Assembly: GCA_018780645.1 (NCBI GenBank)
Contig: JADMJJ010000004.1
Span: 62,001 to 126,000, forward strand
Source: Burkholderiaceae bacterium
GTDB lineage: Bacteria; Pseudomonadota; Gammaproteobacteria; Burkholderiales; Burkholderiaceae_C
DNA: 64,000 bases
Direction: 5' to 3'
Shown here: positions 17,496 through 25,171 of the stretch, one piece after another
Layout of the letters: each line of letters begins with the position of its first letter
How positions within the stretch are numbered: position 1 is the stretch's first letter
Made by a program: the position numbers and the translations under genes
Notes under the pieces: generated by a model
Told to the model about the DNA's origin: nothing
Databases searched by the model: none
What the model saw: only the letters and a program-made list of their open reading frames with translations

Positions 17496-17972
17496 TCAAG
17501 CGGCGCGCCGGTAGATGATCTGGAAGCGCTCGCACAGCACGGGCATCTGCGGGTGCGGCTCCCTTCCGATGCGTGCGCACTCCCGCTCGAAAAACGCCTG
17601 GTGCGCCTCGCGCCAGTAGCGCAGGGAGCCATCGCCCTCGCCCTCGGTGGCCGCGAACTCCTCGCTCACCTGATCGAAGGGCACCACGTCGATCCGGGTC
17701 GTCTCGATGACGCACAGGGCCGTGCCCTGCCAATCGGTCACCACGGTCAGATCGCCCACCTTGGGTGCGACCGCGCCCGGCAGCTCATAGGTCCAGACCA
17801 GGCCTGCCGTGGCGCGCTTCACGCCCGCCAGAACCAGCTGGCCCAGCGCGTTGGCGCTGGGCTCGTTGTCGTCGAAATAGGTCGCCTCCAGGAAGCGGTG
17901 CGCGACATTGCCTCCGACGGAGGCTTCGAACTCGGTCCAGAACGGGAGGATGGAGGCTGGGATTTCGGGCAT
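17496..17972 (-). CDS. ASCH domain protein
   Basis: 158 residues. The ASCH fold (a PUA-like RNA/nucleotide-binding domain) is suggested by FWTEFEASVGG, the ALGQLVLAGVKRATAGL block, KVGDLTVVTDWQGTALCVIE and a closing GSLRYWREAHQAFFERECAR plus the final strand PVLCERFQIIYR. Members include small amidohydrolases (YqfB type) and proteins thought to act on RNA or modified nucleosides. It is on the minus strand, about 36 bp after the cold-shock gene and upstream of the 1158-residue protein; whether they form one operon is unclear. Confidence 0.8.
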   Translation of the reverse strand: MPEIPASILPFWTEFEASVGGNVAHRFLEATYFDDNEPSANALGQLVLAGVKRATAGLVWTYELPGAVAPKVGDLTVVTDWQGTALCVIETTRIDVVPFDQVSEEFAATEGEGDGSLRYWREAHQAFFERECARIGREPHPQMPVLCERFQIIYRRAA

Positions 17973-18008
17973 GGTCTGTGAGCTCGCTGATCGAAACAGG
18001 TGGTGCTC

Positions 18009-18629
18009 TCATCCGCGGAAGGCCGCCGCGAATGGCGAGTTTAGGGCGACGAAGGCCATGACGTTGAGCACCACCGTGCCCCAGAACGCCGCCCTGAACG
18101 AGGCCTTGTTCGACTTGTGGCGCAGCAGCTGCTGAGCCACGATGGCGCCGGGCCAGCCCCCCGCCAGGCCGAGAGAGAGCAGAGTGCTTTCGGCGACGCG
18201 CCAGCGGCCCGCCTTGGCGGCCGACTTGTCTGCGGCGTAGGCCGCGAAACACATGATGCTGGCCGTCAGATAGAGCCCGGCGCACCAGCCCGGCACCCGC
18301 CACACGATGGCAACAGCCAAATAGACGACGATGAAGGCCGGGATAGCGAACAGGCTGGCCGTGCCCCACTGCGCCGGGTTGTCGCGGCGCTTAGCGGCGC
18401 GGGTTTGCGCCGCTCGCACCAGCGCCACATTCCTGGCCCGCTTCTTCCCCTCCCGGTTCAGCTCGATCTCGAACGTGACCCGCTGGTTCAGCTGCGGCCG
18501 GCCGGCGCGGGCGGGAAAGGCCTTGATATGGACGAACACCTCCTGCCCGCCCTGGTCGGCCTCAATGAAGCCGAAGCCTCGGTCGTCGGTCCAGGATCTG
18601 AGGGTGCCCGTGAAGCGCATGGGGGCCAA
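18009..18629 (-). CDS. cold-shock domain/DUF1294 membrane fusion protein
   Basis: 206 residues. Residues 4-68 form a cold-shock domain with RNP1 as RGFGFIEA and RNP2 as EVFVHIKAF. The C-terminal half (about 90-206) is a DUF1294 membrane domain of three or four helices, including AAYAADKSAAKAGRWRV and the GGWPGAIVAQQLLRHKSNK block. This fusion is widespread in proteobacteria; the function is unknown, possibly RNA- or DNA-linked at the membrane. The TTG at 18629 is chosen because a GGAGG ribosome site lies 7 bp before it; the ATG at 18620 would be 16 bp away. Confidence 0.85.
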   Translation of the reverse strand: MAPMRFTGTLRSWTDDRGFGFIEADQGGQEVFVHIKAFPARAGRPQLNQRVTFEIELNREGKKRARNVALVRAAQTRAAKRRDNPAQWGTASLFAIPAFIVVYLAVAIVWRVPGWCAGLYLTASIMCFAAYAADKSAAKAGRWRVAESTLLSLGLAGGWPGAIVAQQLLRHKSNKASFRAAFWGTVVLNVMAFVALNSPFAAAFRG

Positions 18630-18683
18630 TCGTGTTCCTCCGGGTCAGCGGCTGCGCTGCATGACTGCCGCCGGCATCGGGCG

Positions 18684-19202
18684 TCAGGGCTTTGCCGCTG
18701 GCGCGCCCGCGGGGGCAGGGCGCTGCGGAAATGCGTTCATGTTGTCGATGTCCGCCACGATGCGCCAGCGGCCATCATCGGCGCGCCGCAGCACCAGCAC
18801 GAACTTGCCGAAGTCGGGCTTGCCGGCCTCGGGCGCGAAGCCGCCAACGATGTGGGCCAAGTCCTGGCTATGCGAGAACGCGATCGCGCGCAGCGACAGC
18901 GGCATGCCGGCGCCCTTGGCGTAGGCGCTCGCAATCGCCTGGGCACCGCGGGCCGGCGCGCTGCCATTGGGCAGGGCCATGCCGTCGGCGGTGAACAGGC
19001 CGGCCAGCGCGGTTACATCCTTGACCGCCCAGGCCCGTTCATAGTCGCGCAGCACGCGGTCCAACTCGGGCGGCAGCTGGACGGATGCCAGCGACGCTGG
19101 CGGCACACCGGCTGCAGCCGGCTGGGCATGGAGTGCCGACGACGATACGGCGATGGCGAGGCAGCAAGCGGTGAGCAGGCGCGTGGCGGGCTGGGTGGGC
19201 AT
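18684..19202 (-). CDS. exported SnoaL-like/DUF4440 protein
   Basis: 172 residues. The start at 19202 follows a strong AAGGAAGGAGCG ribosome site; longer in-frame readings upstream are not gene-like. A signal peptide (RLLTACCLAIAVSSSALHAQ) precedes a small NTF2-like domain: LDRVLRDYERAWAVKDVTAL, GLFTADGMALPNG, RGAQAIASAYAKG and a C-terminal RADDGRWRIVADIDNMN. The fold is shared by SnoaL-type isomerases and DUF4440 proteins. It probably acts in the periplasm. Substrate unknown. Confidence 0.8.
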   Translation of the reverse strand: MPTQPATRLLTACCLAIAVSSSALHAQPAAAGVPPASLASVQLPPELDRVLRDYERAWAVKDVTALAGLFTADGMALPNGSAPARGAQAIASAYAKGAGMPLSLRAIAFSHSQDLAHIVGGFAPEAGKPDFGKFVLVLRRADDGRWRIVADIDNMNAFPQRPAPAGAPAAKP

Positions 19203-19466
19203 GGACGCTCCTTCCTTTCGTCTCTTTCGCCTGCCTGGAGCAAGGCGAGTTTCGCGCAGAAGCTTATACGAACCGGGCGGGCGGACAACAGGCATGGAGT
19301 GATTCGGTATCAGTTGCGGCGCTGACCGGGCCCCGCCGGCTCTGCGTGCCAAATTTCGGTGAAGATGCGGCCAGCCGCTCCAAGAAGAAGATGAACAATC
19401 GGTGGTGATGCATAACGATGGTTCAACACGGAACCTGGCGAATGGCAAACAAACGGGGAGACCGTC

Positions 19467-20321
19467 ATGGGCAGAAGGAAAAGACAAAGCGCGGGCGACG
19501 ATGTGATGGCACTGGTCGCCTTGCTGCCCTGGTGGGCCGGCGTGGGCCTGGCGGTGCTGAGCTACCTGCTGCTGCACGCCTTGGCCCAACCGGACCCGCC
19601 GGTGCCGCTGCAGCCCGGTCAGGTCGGCGAGTTCGCCTTGCGCACCATGTGGAAGTCCGTGGCCCTGGTAGCGCAGTATGTGCTGCCTGTCCTGTGCCTG
19701 GCAGGCGCCCTGATGTCGTTCCTGAAGCGCCGCAAGCGCGCGGGCCTGGTGGCAGACGCAGGACAGGCCCAGAGCGCCGACGCGCTGGACGGCATGTCCT
19801 GGCGCGAGTTCGAGATGCTGGTCGGCGAGGCCTTTCGCCTGCAGGGCTTTGCTGTCACCGAAACCGGTGGCGGTGGCGCCGATGGCGGCGTGGATTTGGT
19901 GCTGAGCCGTGGCTCGGAAAAGTTCCTGGTGCAGTGCAAGCAGTGGAAGGCCTACAAGGTCGGCGTCGAGGTCGTGCGCGAGCTGTATGGCGTGATGGCG
20001 GCGCGGGGCGCTGCGGGCGGCTTCGTCGTCACCTCGGGGCGCTTCACCGAGGACGCGAAGGCGTTTGCGGATGGGCGCAATGTGAAGTTGGTCGATGGGC
20101 CGCGGCTGCTGGGCCTGATCAAGCAGGCGCGGCAGTCGTTGGCGCGCGGCGCCAGGCCTGCGGCGGTAGCGGATGTCGCAGCTACCGGCGGCCAGCCCAA
20201 GTGCCCGGTCTGCCAATCGGCCATGGTCAAGCGGATGGCCAGGAAGGGCCCCAATGCGGGGGCGCAGTTCTGGGGGTGTTCGCGGTATCCGGGCTGCCGT
20301 GGGGTACTACCAGCCGCTTAG
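19467..20321 (+). CDS. membrane Mrr-type nuclease with topoisomerase zinc finger
   Basis: 284 residues. Two membrane helices lie at about 17-40 and 68-88. The Mrr-type endonuclease domain (about 110-225) carries MSWREFEMLVGEAFRLQGF, the catalytic GGGGADGGVDLVL and QCKQWK (Asp plus Gln-x-Lys), GVEVVRELYGVMAARGA and GGFVVTSGRFT. The C-terminal 36 residues hold CPVCQSAMVKRMARKG, then FWGCSRYPGCRG, the four-cysteine zinc finger found at the ends of topoisomerase I. Mrr enzymes cut modified DNA; membrane-anchored versions with zinc fingers are known but not well characterised. GGGGAGACC precedes the ATG. A tRNA-Ser gene follows on the opposite strand. Confidence 0.88.
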   Translation: MGRRKRQSAGDDVMALVALLPWWAGVGLAVLSYLLLHALAQPDPPVPLQPGQVGEFALRTMWKSVALVAQYVLPVLCLAGALMSFLKRRKRAGLVADAGQAQSADALDGMSWREFEMLVGEAFRLQGFAVTETGGGGADGGVDLVLSRGSEKFLVQCKQWKAYKVGVEVVRELYGVMAARGAAGGFVVTSGRFTEDAKAFADGRNVKLVDGPRLLGLIKQARQSLARGARPAAVADVAATGGQPKCPVCQSAMVKRMARKGPNAGAQFWGCSRYPGCRGVLPAA

Positions 20322-20455
20322 TTCGGCTCGTGGGACGTACCTATTACTGGTCCGGCGGCCTGCAGCTGCTCAGGCCCTTGTTGCGTGAGGCGTTCGAGCT
20401 GTGTCGCACAGACGGCCATCACGTGTCAATTGCGGATGAGGCCTGGGCGGCCATC

Positions 20456-20543
20456 TGGCGGAAGCGGTGAGATTCGAACTCACGGACGGTTTCCCGTCGC
20501 CGGTTTTCAAGACCGGTGCAATCGACCACTCTGCCACGCTTCC
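20456..20543 (-). tRNA. tRNA-Ser (anticodon TGA)
   Basis: An 88-nt cloverleaf on the minus strand with the CCA end encoded. Acceptor stem GGAAGCG/CGCTTCC with discriminator G. The anticodon arm reads CCGGTCTTGAAAACCGG, giving anticodon TGA. A long variable arm (GACGGGAAACCGTC) is typical of serine tRNAs. The T-loop sequence is GTTCGAATC. Confidence 0.96.
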
Positions 20544-20636
20544 TTGGGTCTTGCTTTGCGTGGGCGCCGAGGGAGACTCGGGGGCCGCAACGCAGGGCGC
20601 GATTCTATACGCGCTGCTTGGGCCTCACTCCGGCCC

Positions 20637-21455
20637 TCACTCCCCGGGCTTCTGCGCCTGCTCGCAGGCCACTTGCACCACCTCGCGCCGGCCGCCATCC
20701 ACCCGAACGGCCGTCAGCTGCCCGCCCCACACGCAGCCGGTGTCGAGAGACAGCAGGTCCGGCCGGTTGATCAGGCCCAGCGTTGACCAGTGGCCGAAGG
20801 CGATGGGCACGCCCTCGGTGCGGCGGCCGGGGGCTTCGAACCAGGGGGTGTAGCCGGGCGGGGCGGTGTCGCCCTTGGCTTTCATGTCCAGGCGGCCGTC
20901 GGCATCGCAGAAGCGGATGCGGGTCAGCACATTGATGGCGAAGCGCAGGCGGTCGGGGCCGGCCAGGGTTTCGGCCCAGATCGAGGGCTCGTTGCCGTAC
21001 ATGACCTCCAGAAAGGCATGCAGGTCGGCGCTTTGGAGTTGGCTCTCTACTTCGCCGGCCAGGGCCAGGGTGGTGGCCAGGCTCCATTGCGGCACGACGC
21101 CGGCATGCACCATCAGCCAGCCCTCGGCGAAGCAGGCCAGGCGCCGCTGGCGCACCCAGGCCAGCAGGGCCTCGCGGTCGGGGGCGGCGAGGATTTCGGC
21201 CACGGTGTCGCTGCGGTGGGCGCGCCTGACGCCCTGGGCCACGGCCAGCAGGTGCAGGTCGTGGTTGCCCAGCAGGCAGGTGGCCGAAGTGCCCAGATCG
21301 CGCAGCAAGCGCAGCGTGTGCAGCGAGCGGGGGCCGCGATTGACGAGGTCACCGAGCAGATAGATGTGGTCGCGCGAGGCGGAAAAGTCTATCTGCCGCA
21401 GCAATTGCTCCAACGCGCTACAACATCCTTGAACGTCGCCAATCAGGTATTTCAT
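20637..21455 (-). CDS. apaH: diadenosine tetraphosphatase ApaH
   Basis: 272 residues from the ATG at 21455 (MKYLIGDVQGC); eleven further in-frame residues upstream do not belong to the family. The metallophosphatase motifs are GDVQG, GDLVNRGP, GNHD and, at the C-terminal end, FGHWST and LDTGCVWGG. Symmetrical Ap4A hydrolase splits Ap4A to two ADP in the cytoplasm. Length matches the family (about 270-280). It diverges from the CorC-like gene with about 96 bp between starts. The tRNA-Ser gene lies downstream on the same strand. Confidence 0.95.
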   Translation of the reverse strand: MKYLIGDVQGCCSALEQLLRQIDFSASRDHIYLLGDLVNRGPRSLHTLRLLRDLGTSATCLLGNHDLHLLAVAQGVRRAHRSDTVAEILAAPDREALLAWVRQRRLACFAEGWLMVHAGVVPQWSLATTLALAGEVESQLQSADLHAFLEVMYGNEPSIWAETLAGPDRLRFAINVLTRIRFCDADGRLDMKAKGDTAPPGYTPWFEAPGRRTEGVPIAFGHWSTLGLINRPDLLSLDTGCVWGGQLTAVRVDGGRREVVQVACEQAQKPGE

Positions 21456-21551
21456 GGGGGTGATTGTGGGGGCTGCGGTCACTATCATCTGCTACCCTTG
21501 CCCGCTTTCGCACAGCTGCGTGGGGAGCATCGCTCCGCTGCCACGCCACCC

Positions 21552-22853
21552 ATGGACATTGCCCTACTTGTATTCCTGATTCTGCTCAACGGCTTTTTTG
21601 CCATGTCGGAGATGGCCTTGACGGCCAGCCGCAAGGCGCGCTTGCAAGTGATGGTGGAGAGCGGGGAGGGCGGTGCGCAGGCGGCGATGGATCTGCACGA
21701 GAACCCGACCAAGTTCTTGTCGACGGTGCAGATCGGCATCACCTCGATCGGGGTGCTGAACGGTATCGTCGGCGATGCGGCGTTTTCCAAGCCGCTGGGC
21801 GACTGGCTGGTGGCGACGTTCGAATTGCAGCACGGTGCGGCGCACATCACCTCCACGGCCCTGGTGGTGGTGAGCATCACCTTCCTGACCATCATCTTTG
21901 GTGAGCTGGTGCCCAAGCGTCTGGGGCAGATGCACCCCGAGATGGTGGCGCGGCTGGTGGCGCCGGCGATGGAGATGCTGTCACTGGTCGCGCGGCCGTT
22001 TGTGAAGCTGCTGATGGCCTGCACCGAGGCGATGCTGCGCCTGCTGGGCATCAAGGGCGGCGTGTCGCGCAGCGTGACGGAAGAAGAGATTGCGGCCAGT
22101 CTGGAAGAGGGCCTGGACGCGGGGGTGATCGAAGCGCAGGAGCACCAGATGGTGCGCAATGTGTTCCGGCTCGACGAGCGGCTGATCGGCTCGATGATGA
22201 TTCCGCGGGCCGAGATCGCCTGGCTGGATCTGGATGCGTCGCTGGAGGACATGATCAAGGTGCTGGGCGACCAGGGGCACTCGCGCTACCCGGTGTGCCG
22301 CGGTGCCCTGAGCGATGTGGTGGGCGTGGCCTCGTCACGGGCGCTGCTGCAGCGCCTACTCGAGGGCCGTCCGCTGGACCTGGGCGAGGGCCTGCAGGCG
22401 CCGGTGTTCGTGCCCGAGACGCTGTCGGGCATGGAACTGCTCGAGCACTTCAAGGCCTCGGGCGCGCAGCTGGTGTTTGTGGTGGATGAATATGGTGAGG
22501 TGCAGGGGGTGATTACCGTGCGCGATGTGCTCGAGGCCATTGCCGGTGAATTCACTGCACCCACCGATGAGGATTCCTGGGCGGTGCAACGCGAGGATGG
22601 AAGCTGGCTGCTGGACGGCCTGATTCCGGTTCCCGAGTTCAAGGACCGCCTGGGTTTGAAGGAGCTGCCTGAAGAAGAGCGTGGCCGTTACAACACCCTG
22701 GCCGGCATGATCATGCTGCTGCTGGGGCGGCTGCCGCGCACAACTGACGTGGTGGAATGGCAAGCTTGGCGATTTGAGGTCGTGGACCTTGACGGCAAGC
22801 GCGTGGACAAAGTGCTGGTCACACGACTGGCGGACGAAGGAAACACCGAATGA
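21552..22853 (+). CDS. CNNM/CorC family membrane protein with CBS domains
   Basis: 433 residues from ATG 21552 (MDIALLVFLILLNGFFAMSE). The N-terminal DUF21/CNNM domain has about four membrane helices and the conserved NGFFAMSEMALTASRKARL block and GELVPKRLG. It is followed by a CBS pair (about 215-340: MIPRAEIAWLD, GHSRYPVC, FVVDEYGEVQGVITVRDVLEA) and a CorC_HlyC domain (WLLDGLIPVPEF to the end, including GRLPRTTD). Relatives are called hemolysin-family or magnesium/cobalt efflux proteins. The stop overlaps the sapC-like start (ATGA). Confidence 0.92.
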   Translation: MDIALLVFLILLNGFFAMSEMALTASRKARLQVMVESGEGGAQAAMDLHENPTKFLSTVQIGITSIGVLNGIVGDAAFSKPLGDWLVATFELQHGAAHITSTALVVVSITFLTIIFGELVPKRLGQMHPEMVARLVAPAMEMLSLVARPFVKLLMACTEAMLRLLGIKGGVSRSVTEEEIAASLEEGLDAGVIEAQEHQMVRNVFRLDERLIGSMMIPRAEIAWLDLDASLEDMIKVLGDQGHSRYPVCRGALSDVVGVASSRALLQRLLEGRPLDLGEGLQAPVFVPETLSGMELLEHFKASGAQLVFVVDEYGEVQGVITVRDVLEAIAGEFTAPTDEDSWAVQREDGSWLLDGLIPVPEFKDRLGLKELPEEERGRYNTLAGMIMLLLGRLPRTTDVVEWQAWRFEVVDLDGKRVDKVLVTRLADEGNTE

Positions 22854-23629
22854 CAACGACCCCTACCCCCCCCAATACCAATCCGCCGATGTACCAGTCG
22901 CTGGAGCCGCTGGACCGCCAGCACCACCGCAATCTCAAGATGAAGGAAGGCGTTTCGCCGGTGCCCCGCGCGGCCGGCCTGAATTCGCTGTTCCTGGCCG
23001 TGGTCGAGTTCGCCGACGCCTGCAAGGAGTTCCCCATCGTCTTCGTGCCGGTCGGCGCGGCGCCCACCGACGGCTCCAAGCAGGCCATCGCGCCGCTGGC
23101 CGTGCTGGGCCTGACACCGGGCACCAATCTGTTCGTCAAGGACGGCGTCTGGACCGGCCGCTACCAGCCCGCCTATCTGCGCCGCTACCCCTTCGTGATG
23201 GCGCGCCTGGAAGGCGTGGCCAATGACAGCATGGCCGTGTGCATCGACTCCGAGTGGGAAGGCTTCTCCGAGACCGAGGGCCTGCCGCTGTTCAATGACA
23301 AGGGCGAGGCCACGGACGTGATGACCAACGCCCATGCCTTCACCGAGAGCTTCGAGCGCGAGGCTGAGCGCACCCGCGCCGCCTGCGACCACCTGCTGAA
23401 GTACGACCTGCTGCAGGAAATGCGCTTCGAGGCGACCCTGCCCGACGGCAACAAGCTCAATGTCGAGGGCTTCCTGGCCGTTGACGAGAAGAAGCTGGCC
23501 GAGCTGCCCGATGCCAGCGTGCTTGAAATGCACCGCAACGGCCTGCTGGGCCTGATCGAGATGCACCGCGTGTCGATGGGCAATATGTCGCGCCTGGCGG
23601 ATATGCAGGCCGCTTTGCCCAAGGCCTGA
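22850..23629 (+). CDS. SapC family protein
   Basis: 259 residues without a signal peptide. The SapC family pattern is seen: YQSLEPLDRQHHRNLKMK near the N terminus, FLAVVEFADACKEFPIVFV, the RRYPFVMARL block, LPLFNDKGEATD, and a C-terminal FLAVDEKKLAELPDASVLE with LIEMHRVSMGNMSRLADMQ. The family was named after an S-layer-associated protein of Campylobacter; its role in proteobacteria is not settled. The ATG overlaps the preceding stop, so it is translated together with the CNNM/CorC gene. Confidence 0.88.
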   Translation: MTTTPTPPNTNPPMYQSLEPLDRQHHRNLKMKEGVSPVPRAAGLNSLFLAVVEFADACKEFPIVFVPVGAAPTDGSKQAIAPLAVLGLTPGTNLFVKDGVWTGRYQPAYLRRYPFVMARLEGVANDSMAVCIDSEWEGFSETEGLPLFNDKGEATDVMTNAHAFTESFEREAERTRAACDHLLKYDLLQEMRFEATLPDGNKLNVEGFLAVDEKKLAELPDASVLEMHRNGLLGLIEMHRVSMGNMSRLADMQAALPKA

Positions 23630-23657
23630 TTTCGCCCATGCTGCCGAGCGCCGCGCC

Positions 23658-25067
23658 ATGAAATCGATGGTGTTCGAGGAGTTCCTCTCCACACCGGAAA
23701 TTCAGGCGGTGTTCGGCGAGGCCTCCATCGTCCAGGCGATGATGGACTTCGAGGCCGCGCTGGCCCGGGCGGCGGCGCGTGAGGGGCTGATCCCCCAGTC
23801 GGCGGCGGTGGCGATTGCCGGCGTCTGCCGGGCCGAGCTGTACGACCTGTCTTCGCTGGTGCAGGCCAGCGGGCGGGCCGGCAGCCTGGCCATACCGATG
23901 GTCAAGAAGCTGACCGAGACGGTGGCCCTGTTCGACCCGCAGGCCGCCAGTTATGTGCACCGCGGCAGCACCAGCCAGGACGTGATCGACACGGCCATGG
24001 CCCTGGTCACGCGCCGCGCGCTGGCTCTGCTGGAACGTGATCTGCTGCGCATATGCGATGGCCTGCTGGTGCTGGCCGAGACTCAGGGGCACCACCCGAT
24101 GCTGGGCCGAACCCTGATGCAGCCGGCGCTCGTCACCAGCGTGGGCTTCAAGCTGGCCGGCTGGGTGGCGCCACTCTTGCGCTGCGCGCAAAGCCTGCGC
24201 CACGCTGCCGATGATGCGCTGATGCTGCAGCTCGGTGGCGCGGTGGGCACGCTGGCCGTGATGGGCGACGGCGCCGATGCGGTGTGCCGCCATGTGGCGC
24301 AAGACCTGGCCCTGGGCCTGCCCGATCTGCCCTGGCACACCCAGCGCGACCGCTGGATACGGCTGGGCGCCGAGGTCGGCGTGCTGTGTGGGGCGCTGGG
24401 CAAGATCGCCAACGATGTGTCGCTGCTGTCGCAGGCCGAGGTCGGCGAGATGCTGGAGCCCAGCGTCAGCGGGCGCGGCGGCTCGACGGCCATGCCGCAC
24501 AAGCGCAACCCGGTGGCCTGCCTGGTGGCACTGGCCGCTGCGCAACGCACGCCGTTCCGCGTCGGTGCGCTGCTGGGCTGCATGCTGCAGGAGCATGAGC
24601 GGGGCCTGGGCAACAACCAGGCCGAGCTGGCCGAGTGGGTGGGCCTGTTCACCAGCGCGCATGGCGCGTTGAACGCACTGGCCGAGGCCGCGGCGGGGCT
24701 GCAGATCTTCCCCGAGCGCATGCGCGCCAATATCGACGCCGTCAAGGGGCTGGTGTTCACCGAGGGGCTGTACATGCTGGTCTCGCCGGCCGTCGGCAAG
24801 GCCGAGGCGCAGCGCTGGGTCGAGCAGCTGTCGCAGCAGGTGCTGGAGCAGGACCGCCAGCTGCTGGATGTGGCCCAGGAGGCGCTGGCCGCCGATCCGA
24901 AGCTGCAGGCGGCGGTGACACCCGAGCAGCTGCAGGCCCTGTTCGACCCCGACCAGGTGGCCGCCCATGCGCAGAGCCGCGTGCGCGTGCCGCTGGAGCA
25001 TCTGCGCGAGCAGTGGCAGGCCTTGAGTGCGACGCCGCATTTCGTGCGGGCGAGCGAACGCGTTTGA
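23658..25067 (+). CDS. pcaB: 3-carboxy-cis,cis-muconate cycloisomerase PcaB
   Basis: 469 residues of the fumarate lyase/aspartase superfamily. The signature loop reads GSTAMPHKRNP; other conserved blocks are YVHRGSTSQDVIDTAM and GRTLMQPALVTSVGFK, with LGGAVGTLA in the middle domain. It converts 3-carboxy-cis,cis-muconate to 4-carboxymuconolactone in the protocatechuate branch of the beta-ketoadipate pathway. The following PcaC-PcaD fusion catalyses the next two steps, which supports the assignment. No ribosome site is obvious at 23658; a second ATG lies three codons on. A REP-like pair sits in the 104-bp gap before the next gene. The pca ring-cleavage dioxygenase genes are not in the window. 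Confidence 0.92.
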   Translation: MKSMVFEEFLSTPEIQAVFGEASIVQAMMDFEAALARAAAREGLIPQSAAVAIAGVCRAELYDLSSLVQASGRAGSLAIPMVKKLTETVALFDPQAASYVHRGSTSQDVIDTAMALVTRRALALLERDLLRICDGLLVLAETQGHHPMLGRTLMQPALVTSVGFKLAGWVAPLLRCAQSLRHAADDALMLQLGGAVGTLAVMGDGADAVCRHVAQDLALGLPDLPWHTQRDRWIRLGAEVGVLCGALGKIANDVSLLSQAEVGEMLEPSVSGRGGSTAMPHKRNPVACLVALAAAQRTPFRVGALLGCMLQEHERGLGNNQAELAEWVGLFTSAHGALNALAEAAAGLQIFPERMRANIDAVKGLVFTEGLYMLVSPAVGKAEAQRWVEQLSQQVLEQDRQLLDVAQEALAADPKLQAAVTPEQLQALFDPDQVAAHAQSRVRVPLEHLREQWQALSATPHFVRASERV

Positions 25068-25085
25068 GCGGGCGACACATCCACC

Positions 25086-25149
25086 GTAGCCCGGATGAAA
25101 TCCGGGGCCATCGTTGATCGGGTGCCACCCCGGATTTCATCCGGGCTAC
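25086..25149. repeat. REP-like inverted pair (copy A)
   Basis: Two 22-nt units, at 25086-25107 and 25128-25149, are perfect reverse complements separated by 20 nt. Each unit has the core GTAGCCCGGATG then AAATCCGGGG and is itself palindromic (CCGGAT-GAA-ATCCGG). It lies between pcaB and the pcaC-pcaD fusion gene, which read in the same direction, and could fold into a large hairpin in the transcript. Confidence 0.9.
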
Positions 25150-25171
25150 GAACTCGTGTCACCATGTTGGG

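Noticed and set aside
20322-20455. Attachment site or small gene between the Mrr-type gene and tRNA-Ser
   Set aside because: No direct repeat of the tRNA 3' end was found nearby and no supported reading frame exists.
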